NCBI GenBank assembly: GCA_014529385.2
Contig: CM043958.1
Span: 156,341,293-156,401,292, forward strand
Direction of reading: 5' to 3'
DNA length: 60,000 bases
Source: Adiantum capillus-veneris
Lineage: Eukaryota; Streptophyta; Polypodiopsida; Polypodiales; Pteridaceae
Both the position numbers and the translations under genes were made by a program. Each line of letters starts with the position of its first letter. The stretch's first letter is position 1. The notes beneath the pieces are model-generated. The model did no database searches. It had not been told where the DNA came from and saw only the letters and a list, made by a program, of their open reading frames with translations. Positions 1 through 9,492 of this stretch are shown one piece after another.

Positions 1-129
1 TACAACATAGGTCCTTGGACTTATAGAATCCCTAATGTGGTCTCTCGAAGGCTACACTTTGAATAACTATTTTGTATTGTCTCTTTGTGAAGTTGTGAAA
101 TTTCAAAGTCTTTTGAATTGCTTTCATTC

Positions 130-156
130 CTCTCTCTCTCTCTCTCTCTCTCTCTC
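130..156. repeat. (TC)n microsatellite
   Basis: Uninterrupted TC dinucleotides for about 27 bases. Nothing else is recognised between 1 and 440, apart from a short palindrome, CCTCCACTGTGGAGG, at about 451-465. Confidence 0.9.
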
Positions 157-439
157 ACAAATCCTTCACTAAAACAAAAGAAAGAAGGACATGATTCTCT
201 ACGGCATGATCGTCAAAGTCTTCTTTATTCTATTTCATATTTGTTCCTCTTAAACTTCCAAATCTGTGCTGTTAGAGCAGATAAAGAATGGCACGACACA
301 TTATGCTTTCGTACACCCTCAATGATGTACCTACTTATATTAGAGGTATGTACATGTAAAATCTTATCTTTGTTACTTACTTTTACCATGAATGAGAACT
401 TTTTGGCCTTTATTTGGTATGTTTACAGGTGTAACATTT

Positions 440-916
440 TTTTTCTAGATCCTCCACTGTGGAGGGGTCCATCACATGCTGAGGATATTGTTCGTATTGT
501 CGAGGATTTTGAGATCCTTCGGTGCGTATAGCTTGAACTTGAATCCATATGACGTTAAACGTGTTGTTACTTTTTATTTCTGAATGGTTGGTTGTTATTT
601 TCGTTGCAGGCTTCAATATTATTGCAGACATTCTGTCTTGGCATTATATGAAGCACGATATTTTAGAAGTGTTGTAGGTTATTATCACATAGAGTTTGAT
701 ATAAATGATATGCAAATCACTATACGAGAGTTAGGTATGCAATGCCCTCTCAATTACAACTTTTCATATGGTCCCTATGGAGTGAATGAATGGATGTTTA
801 GAATCTATTCTTTGGGTGAATCACCTCGACGCCTCGGTCGCAGTGTTCGACGTGTCGGACCTTGGATCTTGAGAGTTTCAAGTAGAGTGTGTCGTAGGCT
901 CAACTTCTCTAGATGA
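440..916 (+). other. Possible two-exon gene fragment, function unknown
   Basis: An open segment (about 448-529) reads DPPLWRGPSHAEDIVRIVED and ends in a GTGCGT-type donor. A 5' splice acceptor-like run (pyrimidines then CTAG) precedes it. A TTGCAG acceptor near 609 starts a second open segment to a TGA at 914-916. Joining them keeps the reading frame (split Arg codon), which is why they are taken together. The second part is rich in Tyr and Arg and ends SRVCRRLNFSR. I do not recognise a domain. It could be a host gene piece, a captured gene fragment or an old transposon; chance open frames are also possible. No start is assigned. Confidence 0.2.
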
Positions 917-1014
917 TCGAACACTTTGATCCATTGTTTATGCATTCTAAGTACCATATTTTTTTAGTTACTATTGGCTTAATCAAGTGGATTTTTATCT
1001 ACTACATAGGTTAA

Positions 1015-1017
1015 TGT

Positions 1018-1086
<69 letters not shown>
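1015..1086. repeat. (GT)n(GA)n compound microsatellite
   Basis: About 27 bases of GT repeats run directly into about 45 bases of GA repeats. A shorter TC tract lies near 1668-1690. Compound tracts of this type are common in intergenic plant DNA and are likely length-polymorphic. Confidence 0.9.
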
Positions 1087-1089
<3 letters not shown>

Positions 1090-1126
1090 CGAATTGCTAA
1101 TGTAGGTTAACATTGGTCATGATGTA

Positions 1127-1532
1127 TTGGCTATTCTCCCAATACATATAAGGATGATTATATATTTGAAAGTTAAGCAAGAGTACATTTGTCAAGGATA
1201 TGGTACATGGTCTTGGTGGCATCATTGGGTGTATTCATATGCTGATGGGTGGTATGGAAATTGTGGACGGTTAAGCATTACACTATGCAAAGTGTCACAA
1301 ATATTGAGCGAAATAAAATTGATGAGAGTCCTACAAGAACTACATATGGTTGATATTTATTATGTCAATGTTTGTGGTTGTGATATTCAGTTGCGAAAGA
1401 TATATCACAATCACATCTTACATTTTGGATGAAGAGTTTAAAATTTTGAAACTAATTGTGAATTTTATCAATGCGGTATATTGGAGTGATCCTCATCCGT
1501 CCAATTATAGGGTAGAATATGAGTCGTTATAA
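1127..1532 (+). other. Unrecognised open frames, possibly one frameshifted ORF
   Basis: A 101-codon frame (1127-1432) starting MAILPIHIRMIIYLKVKQEY overlaps a second frame (1350-1532) ending in VYWSDPHPSNYRVEYESL. The protein-like composition (Trp-, Tyr- and Cys-rich) of both suggests one older ORF with a frameshift near 1350-1430. No family is recognised. It lies just downstream of the possible exons at 440-916 and could belong with them, but no splice path was established. Coding status is uncertain. Confidence 0.15.
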
Positions 1533-3313
1533 ACAAAAAATTTGAGGTTGTTGTAAAGACTTTGACCTAAAGAACCTCTTGACACTTTTTGGCATGACAA
1601 TTAGTAATTGAAGTGTTCGTATCGCGCTTATACTTTTTTAAAGTGTTTAAGTGGCCATGTTGATCATCTCTCTCTCTCTCTCTCTCTCTCCTCATTTTAA
1701 GCTTTGAGTACTAATGTTGTCTTCTTTTCTTGCAGCCAATTAAATGGCCCACAAAATTGTGAATATTTTTTCAAGTGTAAAAAAATTTATTGTTGATGTC
1801 TTTGAAGAAAATTTGTTACCTGCTGAACGGGGATGGCAATGGGCATGTGTGCAAAAGGGGTTAAATTTACCAGGAGTAGTTTAAAGGGGCCAAAGACAGA
1901 AATCGTGTGTGTGTCATGGAGAAATGTAAAAAGATGCACACACACACAAACACATATAGAGTGAGGTGGTAAAAGCGAGCAAGGCCCGCTGATAGGCGGG
2001 GTGCGCGAGCTAGTGGTTTAAATGGCACAACTACAAATTAGTAAGGACATTCTTGTACAAATAACAAGAACGCACACAATAGAGTGAGATGGAGTCACAA
2101 AAAATATTACTTTTTTGAGGAATAGCGCAAATTTAGACGTGCTAATTCATTTGGCTTGACTTCAATTCAACACAAATGCAGCTAGGCTAACGAGGCACTC
2201 TAGTGGATCCAGACGTGAGGTGTCAAAGAGTCATTGGGACTCTCTCTCCAATTCGTGACAACAAAAGGAGATGATCGACATCAGGAGCTCATATGGAGTA
2301 CTCATCGCGGTTTTTTATGCAAAAAATACCAGTCTGAAAAGTGCGCGAGCGACGCGAGCACCATCTTTGCAGACATATCCCTTTGAAGATACACGCGCGC
2401 GCGCGCATACATCCCTACAATGTCTTCACCAAGCAAGCGTCGTGAGATGGATGTTATGAAGCTGTATGGTTTTTCATGAAACATTTCTTCTCTTGCACAT
2501 GCTTTGCCCTGTCCTCACGTTTCCTTGCTCTTCTTTTTTAGCATGATGAGTGATTACAAGGTGGAAATGGCAAGCGATGCAATCACTGAGTTTTTCGTGG
2601 AGTTTCGAGGCCCAAAAGACAGTATGTTTCACCTTGATTTTAAAATTTTTGTAGTAAAAGGTTGGCATTTTCATGAACAAAAGGTTAGGATAGCCGAATG
2701 CATTTTGCATGTGCGGATTAACTTGTTTCTGCATTATCACGAGAAAATTTACTTTTGCTATAATTTCTGCTGGATTTGTTTCTTCTTGATTAAAATTGTA
2801 ACGGCTGATTTGCAATTATCTCGGCAGTAGTTTTTAGTGTTTTCCTCACGTGCTGTTATGGCAATACATTATTGAGGCATTACGAAGTGTCAGGAACAAG
2901 GTTTCCGATTGACTTGTATGCAAACTTGGTAACCCTTCAAACCATCGGAAGCAGATTGATAGAACGCGGTGATTTTGTTTTGCACTTAGCTAATTTTGAA
3001 GGAGGATTTTTTGTGTCTCTTGAACCTCCATTCCCCTAGAACAGAATAAGCTTCTTACTTGTATGCCAATTATCAGGAGAAAAGGAAGGGATTGGGAAAA
3101 TAATTAACACGAAGACATGAGCAAGGGAGGAACTAGATGACAAAAAATCATAGCATAGTTACAGAACGTGTGATTGGGCAACATTTTCTTGAACTTATGG
3201 TGGATTCAAATCAGCCCGCCAGCAAGATCTCTGCTTTTAAACATACCTCCTCTCCCTTTGTTTAGAGGTTCTAGAGGCAATTCCTTTAGCTTAATTTTCT
3301 AGGAAGTTTACAA
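1533..3313. other. No recognisable gene
   Basis: AT-rich sequence with a (TC)n tract near 1668-1690, a CACACA stretch near 1936 and a short GCGC tract near 2395. Open frames of about 60-110 codons exist on both strands (for example 2504-2830) but overlap each other in opposite directions and show no recognisable motif. Confidence 0.5.
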
Positions 3314-3385
3314 CCGAGTGATAGCCTAGTGGTGAGGCGCTTGATTTATGATCCAATCGTCTCCGCTCAAACCGCATTTCAATGA
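3314..3385 (+). repeat. tRNA-like sequence, likely SINE head, cut by LTR
   Basis: TAGCCTAGTGG at 3322 matches the Pol III A-box consensus TRGCNNAGYNGG. GCTCAAACC at about 3365 resembles a B box. Their spacing, about 43 bases, is that of a tRNA gene. The cloverleaf is poor (the acceptor strands do not pair well), so a tRNA-derived SINE head is more likely than a working tRNA gene. The sequence stops at the LTR that starts at 3402, which may have inserted into it. Confidence 0.35.
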
Positions 3386-3401
3386 ATTTTCGAGGGGGAA
3401 C

Positions 3402-3979
3402 TGTCACAAATTGATGACGTGGCATGACTGGAAGAGAAATGGCCGAGTGGGCAAGAGAGATTGAACCGACCAAGGTGAAAGAACTCATGAAGCAGTGGCC
3501 GTGGGGCCCAAAACCCGAAAGGACAAAAGTTTGGACTCTGGGAGAGATTTTGGAAATCATGCTGACGTGGTAGGCCATACGGATTTCCGCGTTCGGCGTT
3601 GCTGGTGCCACGTGGTAGGCTGTATGGATTTTCATAATTTACGCTGGCTTCCATTGGAGAGTCCTGGTTTTTGAGAACATATATGCTTTGTTTTAAAGCG
3701 AACTTATTCTTTTGGGGCTCTGCTTTTAGGCATCCCTTGTACTCTTTTATAAGAGCCCTTGGGCCTCACTTTGTAGAGCATCTGGACGTAGAGTCTGAGA
3801 GTAGAGTCGGGAGTTGTACCTTGATGTGCGCCTGTCTTTGGGGCCAGTGCTTCTGGGCGCGGAACTCCGTCGTGCCGTGTCGACTCTCTCTCTCTCTCTC
3901 TCTAAGTAAAGTCAGTGATTTTAAAGTTTCGGTTTGTGTTGCTATTGATTTCTCGCTTGGAGTGTCGAAGCTTGTAACA
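3402..3979 (+). repeat. 5' LTR of gypsy relic A
   Basis: Starts TGTCAC and ends TAACA, followed after one base by a primer-binding site. It contains a TATA box (TTTTATAAGAG, near 3746) and a TC tract at about 3883-3902 near the expected transcript start. The ends were chosen from the TG...CA rule and the primer site. No matching 3' LTR is seen in the window. Confidence 0.65.
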
Positions 3980-3980
3980 A

Positions 3981-3992
3981 TGGTATCAAAGC
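3981..3992 (+). promoter_or_regulatory. Primer-binding site, initiator Met tRNA type
   Basis: TGGTATCAAAGC differs at one base from TGGTATCAGAGC, the complement of the 3' end of plant initiator Met tRNA, and lies one base after the LTR end. Confidence 0.7.
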
Positions 3993-4212
3993 TCAAAAAG
4001 ATTCTTCTTCTAAGGAGGATCCGATCCCTTCTGCAGCACACGCAGAGCAAAATCTGACAGAGCGGTCAAAATTTTGTTTGCAAAAGAATCTTTGTGTCTC
4101 GACCTTGGACTTAGTAGCCACTCCCACCCTTAGTCCATCGCGCATTGGGCGCGCTCCCGTCTTCATCGCTCTGTCTTAAGGGGCATAAGCCATAAAGCAC
4201 CCAAGAGCACAC

Positions 4213-5150
4213 ATGGGTTCTCGTGGAGAATCTATCAGAGATGACACCTCTCAATGGGAAGGCGAAGAAAAGTTGAAATCTGACGCGGGAACTGAAGAAA
4301 AGAATGAAGAATTGGGCAAATTTTTGGGCGGGGAAGTTTGCCAAAGCGGAGTACAAACGTCAACTGCAAGTTGACACGTGTGCGAAAAGATTGATGAAGT
4401 ACTCCAGAGATCCGAGATTTCCGAAACAGTCGAAGAGTTACCGGATTGATGAGATTCACTCGAGATGGTGTGAGGCCATTGATTCTCCTCTCAGGTAGGG
4501 AAGAAAGCTGAAAGGACAAACGAGTACAGAAAAGTGGAAATTGTACTTGCAGAAAGAGCTCGACGGAGCTCTTGACAAGAAGATGAACCTGATAATGAAA
4601 GGGTTGAAGCACTCTCAGAAGAAGAGGAAATCAGTGGATTTCCTTGTTTATCTGGGTCGAAAGTCGAGTTTCAAGGTGGCAAGCAGATCAAAGTAGCGTG
4701 CTCGTTTCGAGGATGACTCATATTTTTATTCGTTTTCAGAGAGTTCCTACAGTTTGTCATCTTCTGCTTCCAGAGAGGATGAGAAAAGATGGAAGAAGCT
4801 GAGAAAAAGCAAGAAAAGTAGATTTGTGAAAAGTCTAGGAGGCGTGGAAGGCCATCTAGCAGTTTAGAGGGGGAGAGCTTGTCCTCTTTTGACAGTGAAG
4901 TGATGAGCAAGAAGACCAAGGAGTTTAAGGAAGGGGGTTAGGTTGTGAGGTTTGAGACGTTTTCAGGCTACCAAGACACCCCTCGAGCCCTTGAGTTTAT
5001 ACAGCAGTTTGACGCCGCCTTCTGTGGAGGTTGGTTCAAGGAACGCTCCAAGGTGCGAAGGGCGGCATCTTACTTGAAAGGAAATGCGCAGACATGGAAA
5101 GGAGACTTGCTCATTTTGCTATGGGTCCGGCAAAAAGGCTTCATGTGCTA
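4213..5150 (+). pseudogene. Gag relic of gypsy element A
   Basis: The frame opening at ATG 4213 (MGSRGESIRDD) soon meets stops. A Ser/Lys-rich stretch follows, then a clear retrotransposon Gag core at 4945-5110: RFETFSGYQDTPRALEFIQQ, then YLKGNAQTWKGD. This core matches the Gag of elements I and K (FDTFSGYSDASKALSFIQQF, YFKGNARTWW), so A is a distant member of that group. The usual second Trp of the TWW motif reads Lys here. The gene has many stops and is cut off near 5150. No protease, RT or integrase follows. It is non-functional. Confidence 0.75.
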
Positions 5151-5215
5151 GCCAAATGGAGGTGTTCCATGGTGGACTCTCTCTATCACCAACCTATCTA
5201 ACCAAGCCTTAGCAA

Positions 5216-5401
5216 AATGATGTTATGTCATGGGGACAGGCACTAGGTGCCAACGGAAAAGAACAAACTGAACAACTTCTAGCACTTCAAATGACATTGA
5301 ACTGAAAGAGATGCACGACACACAAGACGGGGAGTGGCGGAGTTCCACCTCGAGAGAGCACTGGCCCAAACCTTGGCACCCTTTCGGTATTTCTTTATAT
5401 T
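5216..5401 (-). repeat. LTR fragment, L type
   Basis: About 185 bases match the LTRs at 47599 and (inverted) 51900-52075: GGTGCCAA, AAAAGAACA..CTGAACA, TAGCACTTCAA, and the shared CCTTGGCACCCTTTCGGTAT. The fragment ends exactly where element B begins at 5402, so B probably inserted into it. The orientation is inferred from the shared motif, which lies on the minus strand here. Confidence 0.6.
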
Positions 5402-5743
5402 TGTCACGTGACACATCCAACCCTTTGTGCATGATGAGTTGCATCAATCCATTGCATCGTCATTGTACCACTTTGTGCAATCAAAAAGTAGACCACTCTC
5501 GCCGACGAGAGTGGGGCCTTCGGAGGAGGGTTTACAATGTCTCTGGTGTCGTATTTCTCTTCTCTCTCTCTCTAAGTCTCATACACTTGCACGCACAGTG
5601 TCCATTCACTTTGTTTGTGATCATAACATTCTCTCATTAAGAACGGAAGGCTCTACCTTCCATAAGAACAAAAGGAACCTTGAGCACAGTTCGGAGCACT
5701 CATCTTGAGCAAAGCGCAAACATTCATTCCGCTGCACCTAACA
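5402..5743 (+). repeat. 5' LTR of element B (internally deleted)
   Basis: TGTCACGTGACAC...CACCTAACA. The first about 30 and last about 290 bases match the 1151-base solo LTR at 39356-40506, and the middle is missing. A TC tract (5562-5574) precedes the presumed R region. Confidence 0.7.
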
Positions 5744-5761
5744 TTGGTATCAGAGCTTTGG
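5744..5761 (+). promoter_or_regulatory. Primer-binding site of B
   Basis: TTGGTATCAGAGCTTTGG directly follows the LTR end and contains the initiator Met tRNA complement TGGTATCAGAGC. Confidence 0.8.
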
Positions 5762-6247
5762 CAGTGTTCTGTATCACTCAAGGAAAGAACCACAAGAACC
5801 ACAAATTTTTTTTTTTTTTTTTTGGCTTGTTGACGTCGCACGAACCCAAGTTTGCTTGGGCGTGTCGATTCCTATTCGTGTTTTGTTGAAGAGTGACAGG
5901 AATCCCAAGAAACAAGGGCTTGTCTAGCCTCCCCTTGTGTCTCTTTTCACTCATTGAGAGCGGACCGTGCACTTAGCGGCCGGCCAATCGACGTGAGGTG
6001 GGAAAAAGCAACCTTGTTGTGAGCGCAAGGCCGCCAAGGGGTGCGCCCGCAGAAAGGAGTAGAACTCGGGTGAAGAGAAGATCCTTCTTGAACACGGTTT
6101 GCAAGCGAAAGAAAACCTCAAGAACCAAGACACCCAAGAACCCAAGTTCCTTGTGAACTTAAGAACCCAAGACCCTCAAGAACCCAAGTTCCTCGTGAAC
6201 TTAAGAACCCAAGACCACAAGAACCCACAAGAACCCATGACTTCAGA

Positions 6248-6772
6248 ATGATCATCACTCGAAGCGGAATGGATACTTCGCTTGGAGTTGATGGGCATGA
6301 GAGAGGCGAAGAAGAATTTTCCCCACCAGGAGGTTTTTTCGACCCTTCCCCATCTACGACAAGGATTACGCTAACTCCTATAGAGGAGTTGGACCAGGAA
6401 AGAAAAACAGAAATAGAGCGTGAACACAAAGAAAAGATGGCAACCATAGAGCGTCAATACACAGAAAGAGTAGCAGCCATACATCGCGAGAACAAAGCAA
6501 TAAGGCAAGAGATGTTGCGACTCTTTTCTCGAATGCAGGCACAGATTCAACAGGATCGGGAAAAGGAGACTCTCTCAGTCTCTTCTTCTCCCAAGCATGA
6601 CACACAGGATTTGCATGATTATGAGAAGCATGATGATTTGATTGACAATGATAAGCATGATGATTTGATTGACAATGATTTGCCTAATGATTTGGATGAC
6701 AATGACAAGCATGATGATTTGCATGATCAAGATGTGATTTCTCACAAGCATGATGATTTGCATGAAGGATGA
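6248..6772 (+). CDS. Gag-like N-terminal protein with HDDL repeats
   Basis: 174 codons from ATG 6248 (MIITRSGMDTS). Residues 1-45 match the start of the E/F Gag (VITRSGMDTS, HERG, FSPPG), which supports the start. Residues about 48-105 are a charged, heptad-like helix likely to form a coiled coil (ERKTEIEREHKEKMATIERQ). Residues about 120-172 are an acidic tandem repeat built on KHDD-L-IDND. No CCHC zinc knuckle is present. The final codons overlap the next ORF in another frame. It may be a truncated Gag used for particle association, an inference from its position behind the leader. A 500-base leader (5762-6247) with a 20-base T run near 5806 precedes it. Confidence 0.55.
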   Translation: MIITRSGMDTSLGVDGHERGEEEFSPPGGFFDPSPSTTRITLTPIEELDQERKTEIEREHKEKMATIERQYTERVAAIHRENKAIRQEMLRLFSRMQAQIQQDREKETLSVSSSPKHDTQDLHDYEKHDDLIDNDKHDDLIDNDLPNDLDDNDKHDDLHDQDVISHKHDDLHEG

Positions 6773-7688
6773 TGTGTTAGTTGATGCTTTTTCTAGCGAA
6801 GCTAACCTTGTTGTAGATTCGATCAGTCACGAAGAATCGATCTTGGCTCTCGAGTGGAGGTCCAAAGAACCCCCACATGACGATTCGATCATTCAGGAAG
6901 TAGCGATCTTGGCTCTCGAGCCTAGGTCCAAAGAACCCTCACCGGAAGTATTATGTGTTCGCATGATTGATACGCACGCATTGTTCGAGTGTTTCATTCG
7001 TGATCGTTTCCTGTATTTTAGTCAACATCGTTATGTGATCCCTTTTCCTAGGCATGACAGATTGTATGTTGAGCACGTTTCTCTCATGGATGAGCACGAA
7101 TGTATGCGGATTTTTCATGAAAAGCTGAAAAGTATGTATGTAAGGAAGTCACATTCCATGTCTCTTCCTTGGCATGACACAGTTTTCGAACGAGCACATG
7201 AAAGTATGAGCACCAAGCATGGGCATTTCCGTTGTGAATTGCCACAGTTGATTGCATTAGATCAGAAAGACAAGATTTGCTCTCATTGTTTGCGTGTATG
7301 TGGTGAACGGTTTGGCACTCCGTCTTTTTGTTCACCTACATTGCATGCACAGTCTACATTGCATGCACAGTCTTTGAGGAAGACACGATTTTTTCCACTC
7401 ACTTTACATGGAACGAGTATGTTCATGGTTTTGTGTTGGAAATGGTTTCAGGAATTTTCAGCCATGGACATTCTTGAAGAAGAAAGAAGCACGACTCTAG
7501 ACGAAGTTGAAGCATCGAAGGAGCCACAAAAGATTGTGTTGCTTTCGGCGCGGCCCAAAGAAGACGACTTTGCAGACCTTTATGAAGTTCAAGTACCGCA
7601 TGACCCACACATCAGAGTGGGCCGGCGAAGAGTCCCTTCCAGGATTCCGAATGCTATTGGCGATCTCCCTCGACGCCATACAGTTTGA
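6750..7688 (+). CDS. Private ORF of element B, unknown function
   Basis: 312 codons, overlapping the previous ORF by 23 bases in the +1 frame. It fills the space up to the polypurine tract. Visible parts: two copies of an acidic repeat (about residues 28-65, ILALEWRSKEPP and ILALEPRSKEPS), a Cys/His-rich piece (CSHCLRVCGERF, about residue 172), a short duplication LHAQSTLHAQS, and an acidic-to-basic tail (RPKEDDFADLYEVQ...RVGRRRVPSR). I recognise no enzyme motif and no RT, protease or integrase. It could be a continuation of the upstream Gag-like frame after a frameshift, or a captured sequence. ORF length alone argues for recent coding or low decay. Confidence 0.45.
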   Translation: MMICMKDDVLVDAFSSEANLVVDSISHEESILALEWRSKEPPHDDSIIQEVAILALEPRSKEPSPEVLCVRMIDTHALFECFIRDRFLYFSQHRYVIPFPRHDRLYVEHVSLMDEHECMRIFHEKLKSMYVRKSHSMSLPWHDTVFERAHESMSTKHGHFRCELPQLIALDQKDKICSHCLRVCGERFGTPSFCSPTLHAQSTLHAQSLRKTRFFPLTLHGTSMFMVLCWKWFQEFSAMDILEEERSTTLDEVEASKEPQKIVLLSARPKEDDFADLYEVQVPHDPHIRVGRRRVPSRIPNAIGDLPRRHTV

Positions 7689-7702
7689 TACCAGTACCTC
7701 AC

Positions 7703-7718
7703 TTTGAAAAGGAGGGGA
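7703..7718 (+). promoter_or_regulatory. Polypurine tract of B
   Basis: TTTGAAAAGGAGGGGA directly precedes the TG of the 3' LTR, as expected for plus-strand priming. Confidence 0.75.
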
Positions 7719-8150
7719 TGTCACGTGACACATCCAACCCTATGTGTCCGTGGACAAGCTACAGCATGATCAGGGTTCAGTCAGTCCAGTCAGTTTAGAT
7801 TAGAAGTGATCTGGCACTTTTGTGAGTCTATTCGTAGACCATGCATGCCCAGTCACTTAGCATAGATGCATATCCTCTGGTTGCACATAGCATGATCATT
7901 AGTGTTCCCTTCAGAATCCATCAGATTCAATCAGGGGAATTTTCCAGTGCATTTAGCCTATTTTTCCTATTTTTGGTATTTTCACTTATTATTTTTAAGT
8001 GACTTTCCAACAAAAGTAGGTAGGGCAATTTTGCTAAGTTAATATATAAGCAAACCCAAGTTAGCACTTTCTGGCAGAAGAGGCAGCAGGAGCTTCCCGC
8101 TCAACAGGCAGCTTCTCAGCAAGAACCCCCGCAGAACCCCTGGCGATTGC
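7719..8150 (+). repeat. 3' LTR of B, truncated
   Basis: Starts TGTCACGTGACACATCCAAC and follows the solo LTR at 39356 through TTAGCACTTT(C/T)TGGCAG (about 8060) and CTTCTCAGCA. Similarity fades near 8146, where the minus-strand gag of E/F begins. Only about 430 of about 1150 bases remain. There is no matching 5-base repeat at the break. Confidence 0.65.
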
Positions 8151-9492
8151 AGTTTTCCCTTCATCGCCATACAGTCTTCCCCCTTGGTGTTTTCAGCTCT
8201 ATTGATCGCCATAGTGTCCTGAGAAACTTGGGGCGCACCCGTGTTATCATTCATTGCATTGACAGATGTAGTGGGTGCTGTGGGTTCTTTAGATTCATTT
8301 GATTCAAGCTTAGGACATATTCTTTTTATGTGACCCTTAATGTGACAATGAAAACAATGACCTTCCTTAGAATACGTGCTTTGTTCTTCCGACGTGATGT
8401 ATCCTCCTACAATTCCTTGTGCTACCTTTTCATCTGGAGTAAGCTTAGGTTTAGCAATTGTGTTAGCCTTACCCTTAGATTCATTGGAAGAATTCTTTGT
8501 TGAGAGACTGTTGGAAGATTGGTTAGAAGAGTTATCATTCTTACCATTCTTACCGTTCGGAGGGTTCTGAGAAGTCTGCGAGGTACTTGTGGAAGTCTTG
8601 TTCTCCTTAGGCTTTCCCTTGTTGTGCTTCATGTCCTGTGCGAGAGCAATCGCTACCGCCTTGTTGAGATCGATTGGATCGAGTACCTCGACATCGTACT
8701 TGATATACTCGTCCAATCCAAAGAGAAAAACCTCTTTGCGCTCATCATCCCATTTTCGTAATTGAGTGCCTAACTGCAAAACACGATTAGAAAAAGACAT
8801 GACTGGCATACCATTTTGCTTGAGATTGTGCCAATTCTCTTTCAATCGTGCGAGGTACTGAGGTGGCATAAACCGCGCCTTGAGCTTGTCTTGGAAATCA
8901 GCCCAATCAAAGGAAAGGGGTGTGAATCCGTCGGCTTCCTCTAGGTGCGCGGCTAGCTGTGCCTCTTGCCATGCGTGGTACCAATTGATGGCATCACCGG
9001 CAAGGTACATAGCTGTCGTCAAAACTTTGCTATTTCCTGTCTTCTTAGTTGTCGCAAAATAAGCATTAAATTGATGCAACCAAGAATCAATAACCGTAGC
9101 ATCCATCTTACCGTCATACTTACTAAAAGTCAACTTCTCTGTGACTGGATGGTTGGAATCCGCATCGTGGCTTGCGCCACTTGAGGAACTTCCACGATCT
9201 TTGGGTGGTTTGATCTTCGAGACTAGCACGTGGGAAATAAATTCTTGAGTGCATAGCTCCCTTTGAGCTTCACGCTCGGCGTCCCTTTCTGGTTTTCGTT
9301 CATTTCGTTCATCGCGCTCCCGTTTGAAAGCAAGGCGATTGGTTTCTTGTTGTGCCAACGCAACGCGATTCGCCCTTAAAGTGACGCGAGTTGCTTCTTG
9401 TTGTGCCAGCATCATGTCCATCATTGACTTGACCATCATCTCCATAGGAGTTCGAACAACTCGTGGTGTAGATGGCGAAGGGGGAGGGTTGG
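8150..9492 (-). pseudogene. Gag of element E/F (main part)
   Basis: Open on the minus strand from the D insertion at 9492 to 8039; the last codons lie in foreign LTR sequence. The order is Met/Ala-rich helix, charged Arg/Glu stretch (RDERNERKPERD), retrotransposon Gag core (KYDGKMDATVIDSWLHQFNA, AMYLAGDAINWYHAW), Asn/Ser linker and a CCHC zinc knuckle (CFHCHIKGHIKRIC). The N-terminal about 32 residues sit at 21318-21413 on the other side of element D. The join across the TSD keeps the frame. No pol region remains: the element breaks off into the B LTR near 8150. It was probably functional before D inserted. Confidence 0.75.

Larger units (their letters stand above)
5402..8150 (+). mobile_element. 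Element B: non-autonomous LTR retrotransposon
   Basis: B has a 5' LTR (5402-5743), an abutting primer-binding site, a leader and two long ORFs, a polypurine tract (about 7703-7718) and a 3' LTR (from 7719) that begins with the same TGTCACGTGACACATCCAAC. The roughly 2-kb internal region has no protease, RT, RNase H or integrase motif. It must therefore have relied on enzymes from relatives. The Gag-like N-terminus matches element E/F, pointing to a shared family. The 5' LTR lacks about 800 bases found in the solo copy at 39356-40506. The 3' LTR is cut near 8150, so no TSD can be read. Confidence 0.75.

Noticed and set aside
2504-2830. 108-codon ORF (plus) and overlapping 113-codon ORF (minus)
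   Set aside because: Opposite frames cover the same bases, AT-rich, no motif, no start or splice context.
3440-3470. tRNA gene start (TGGCCGAGTGGG) inside the A LTR
   Set aside because: Matches an A box by chance; no B box at the right distance and no cloverleaf.
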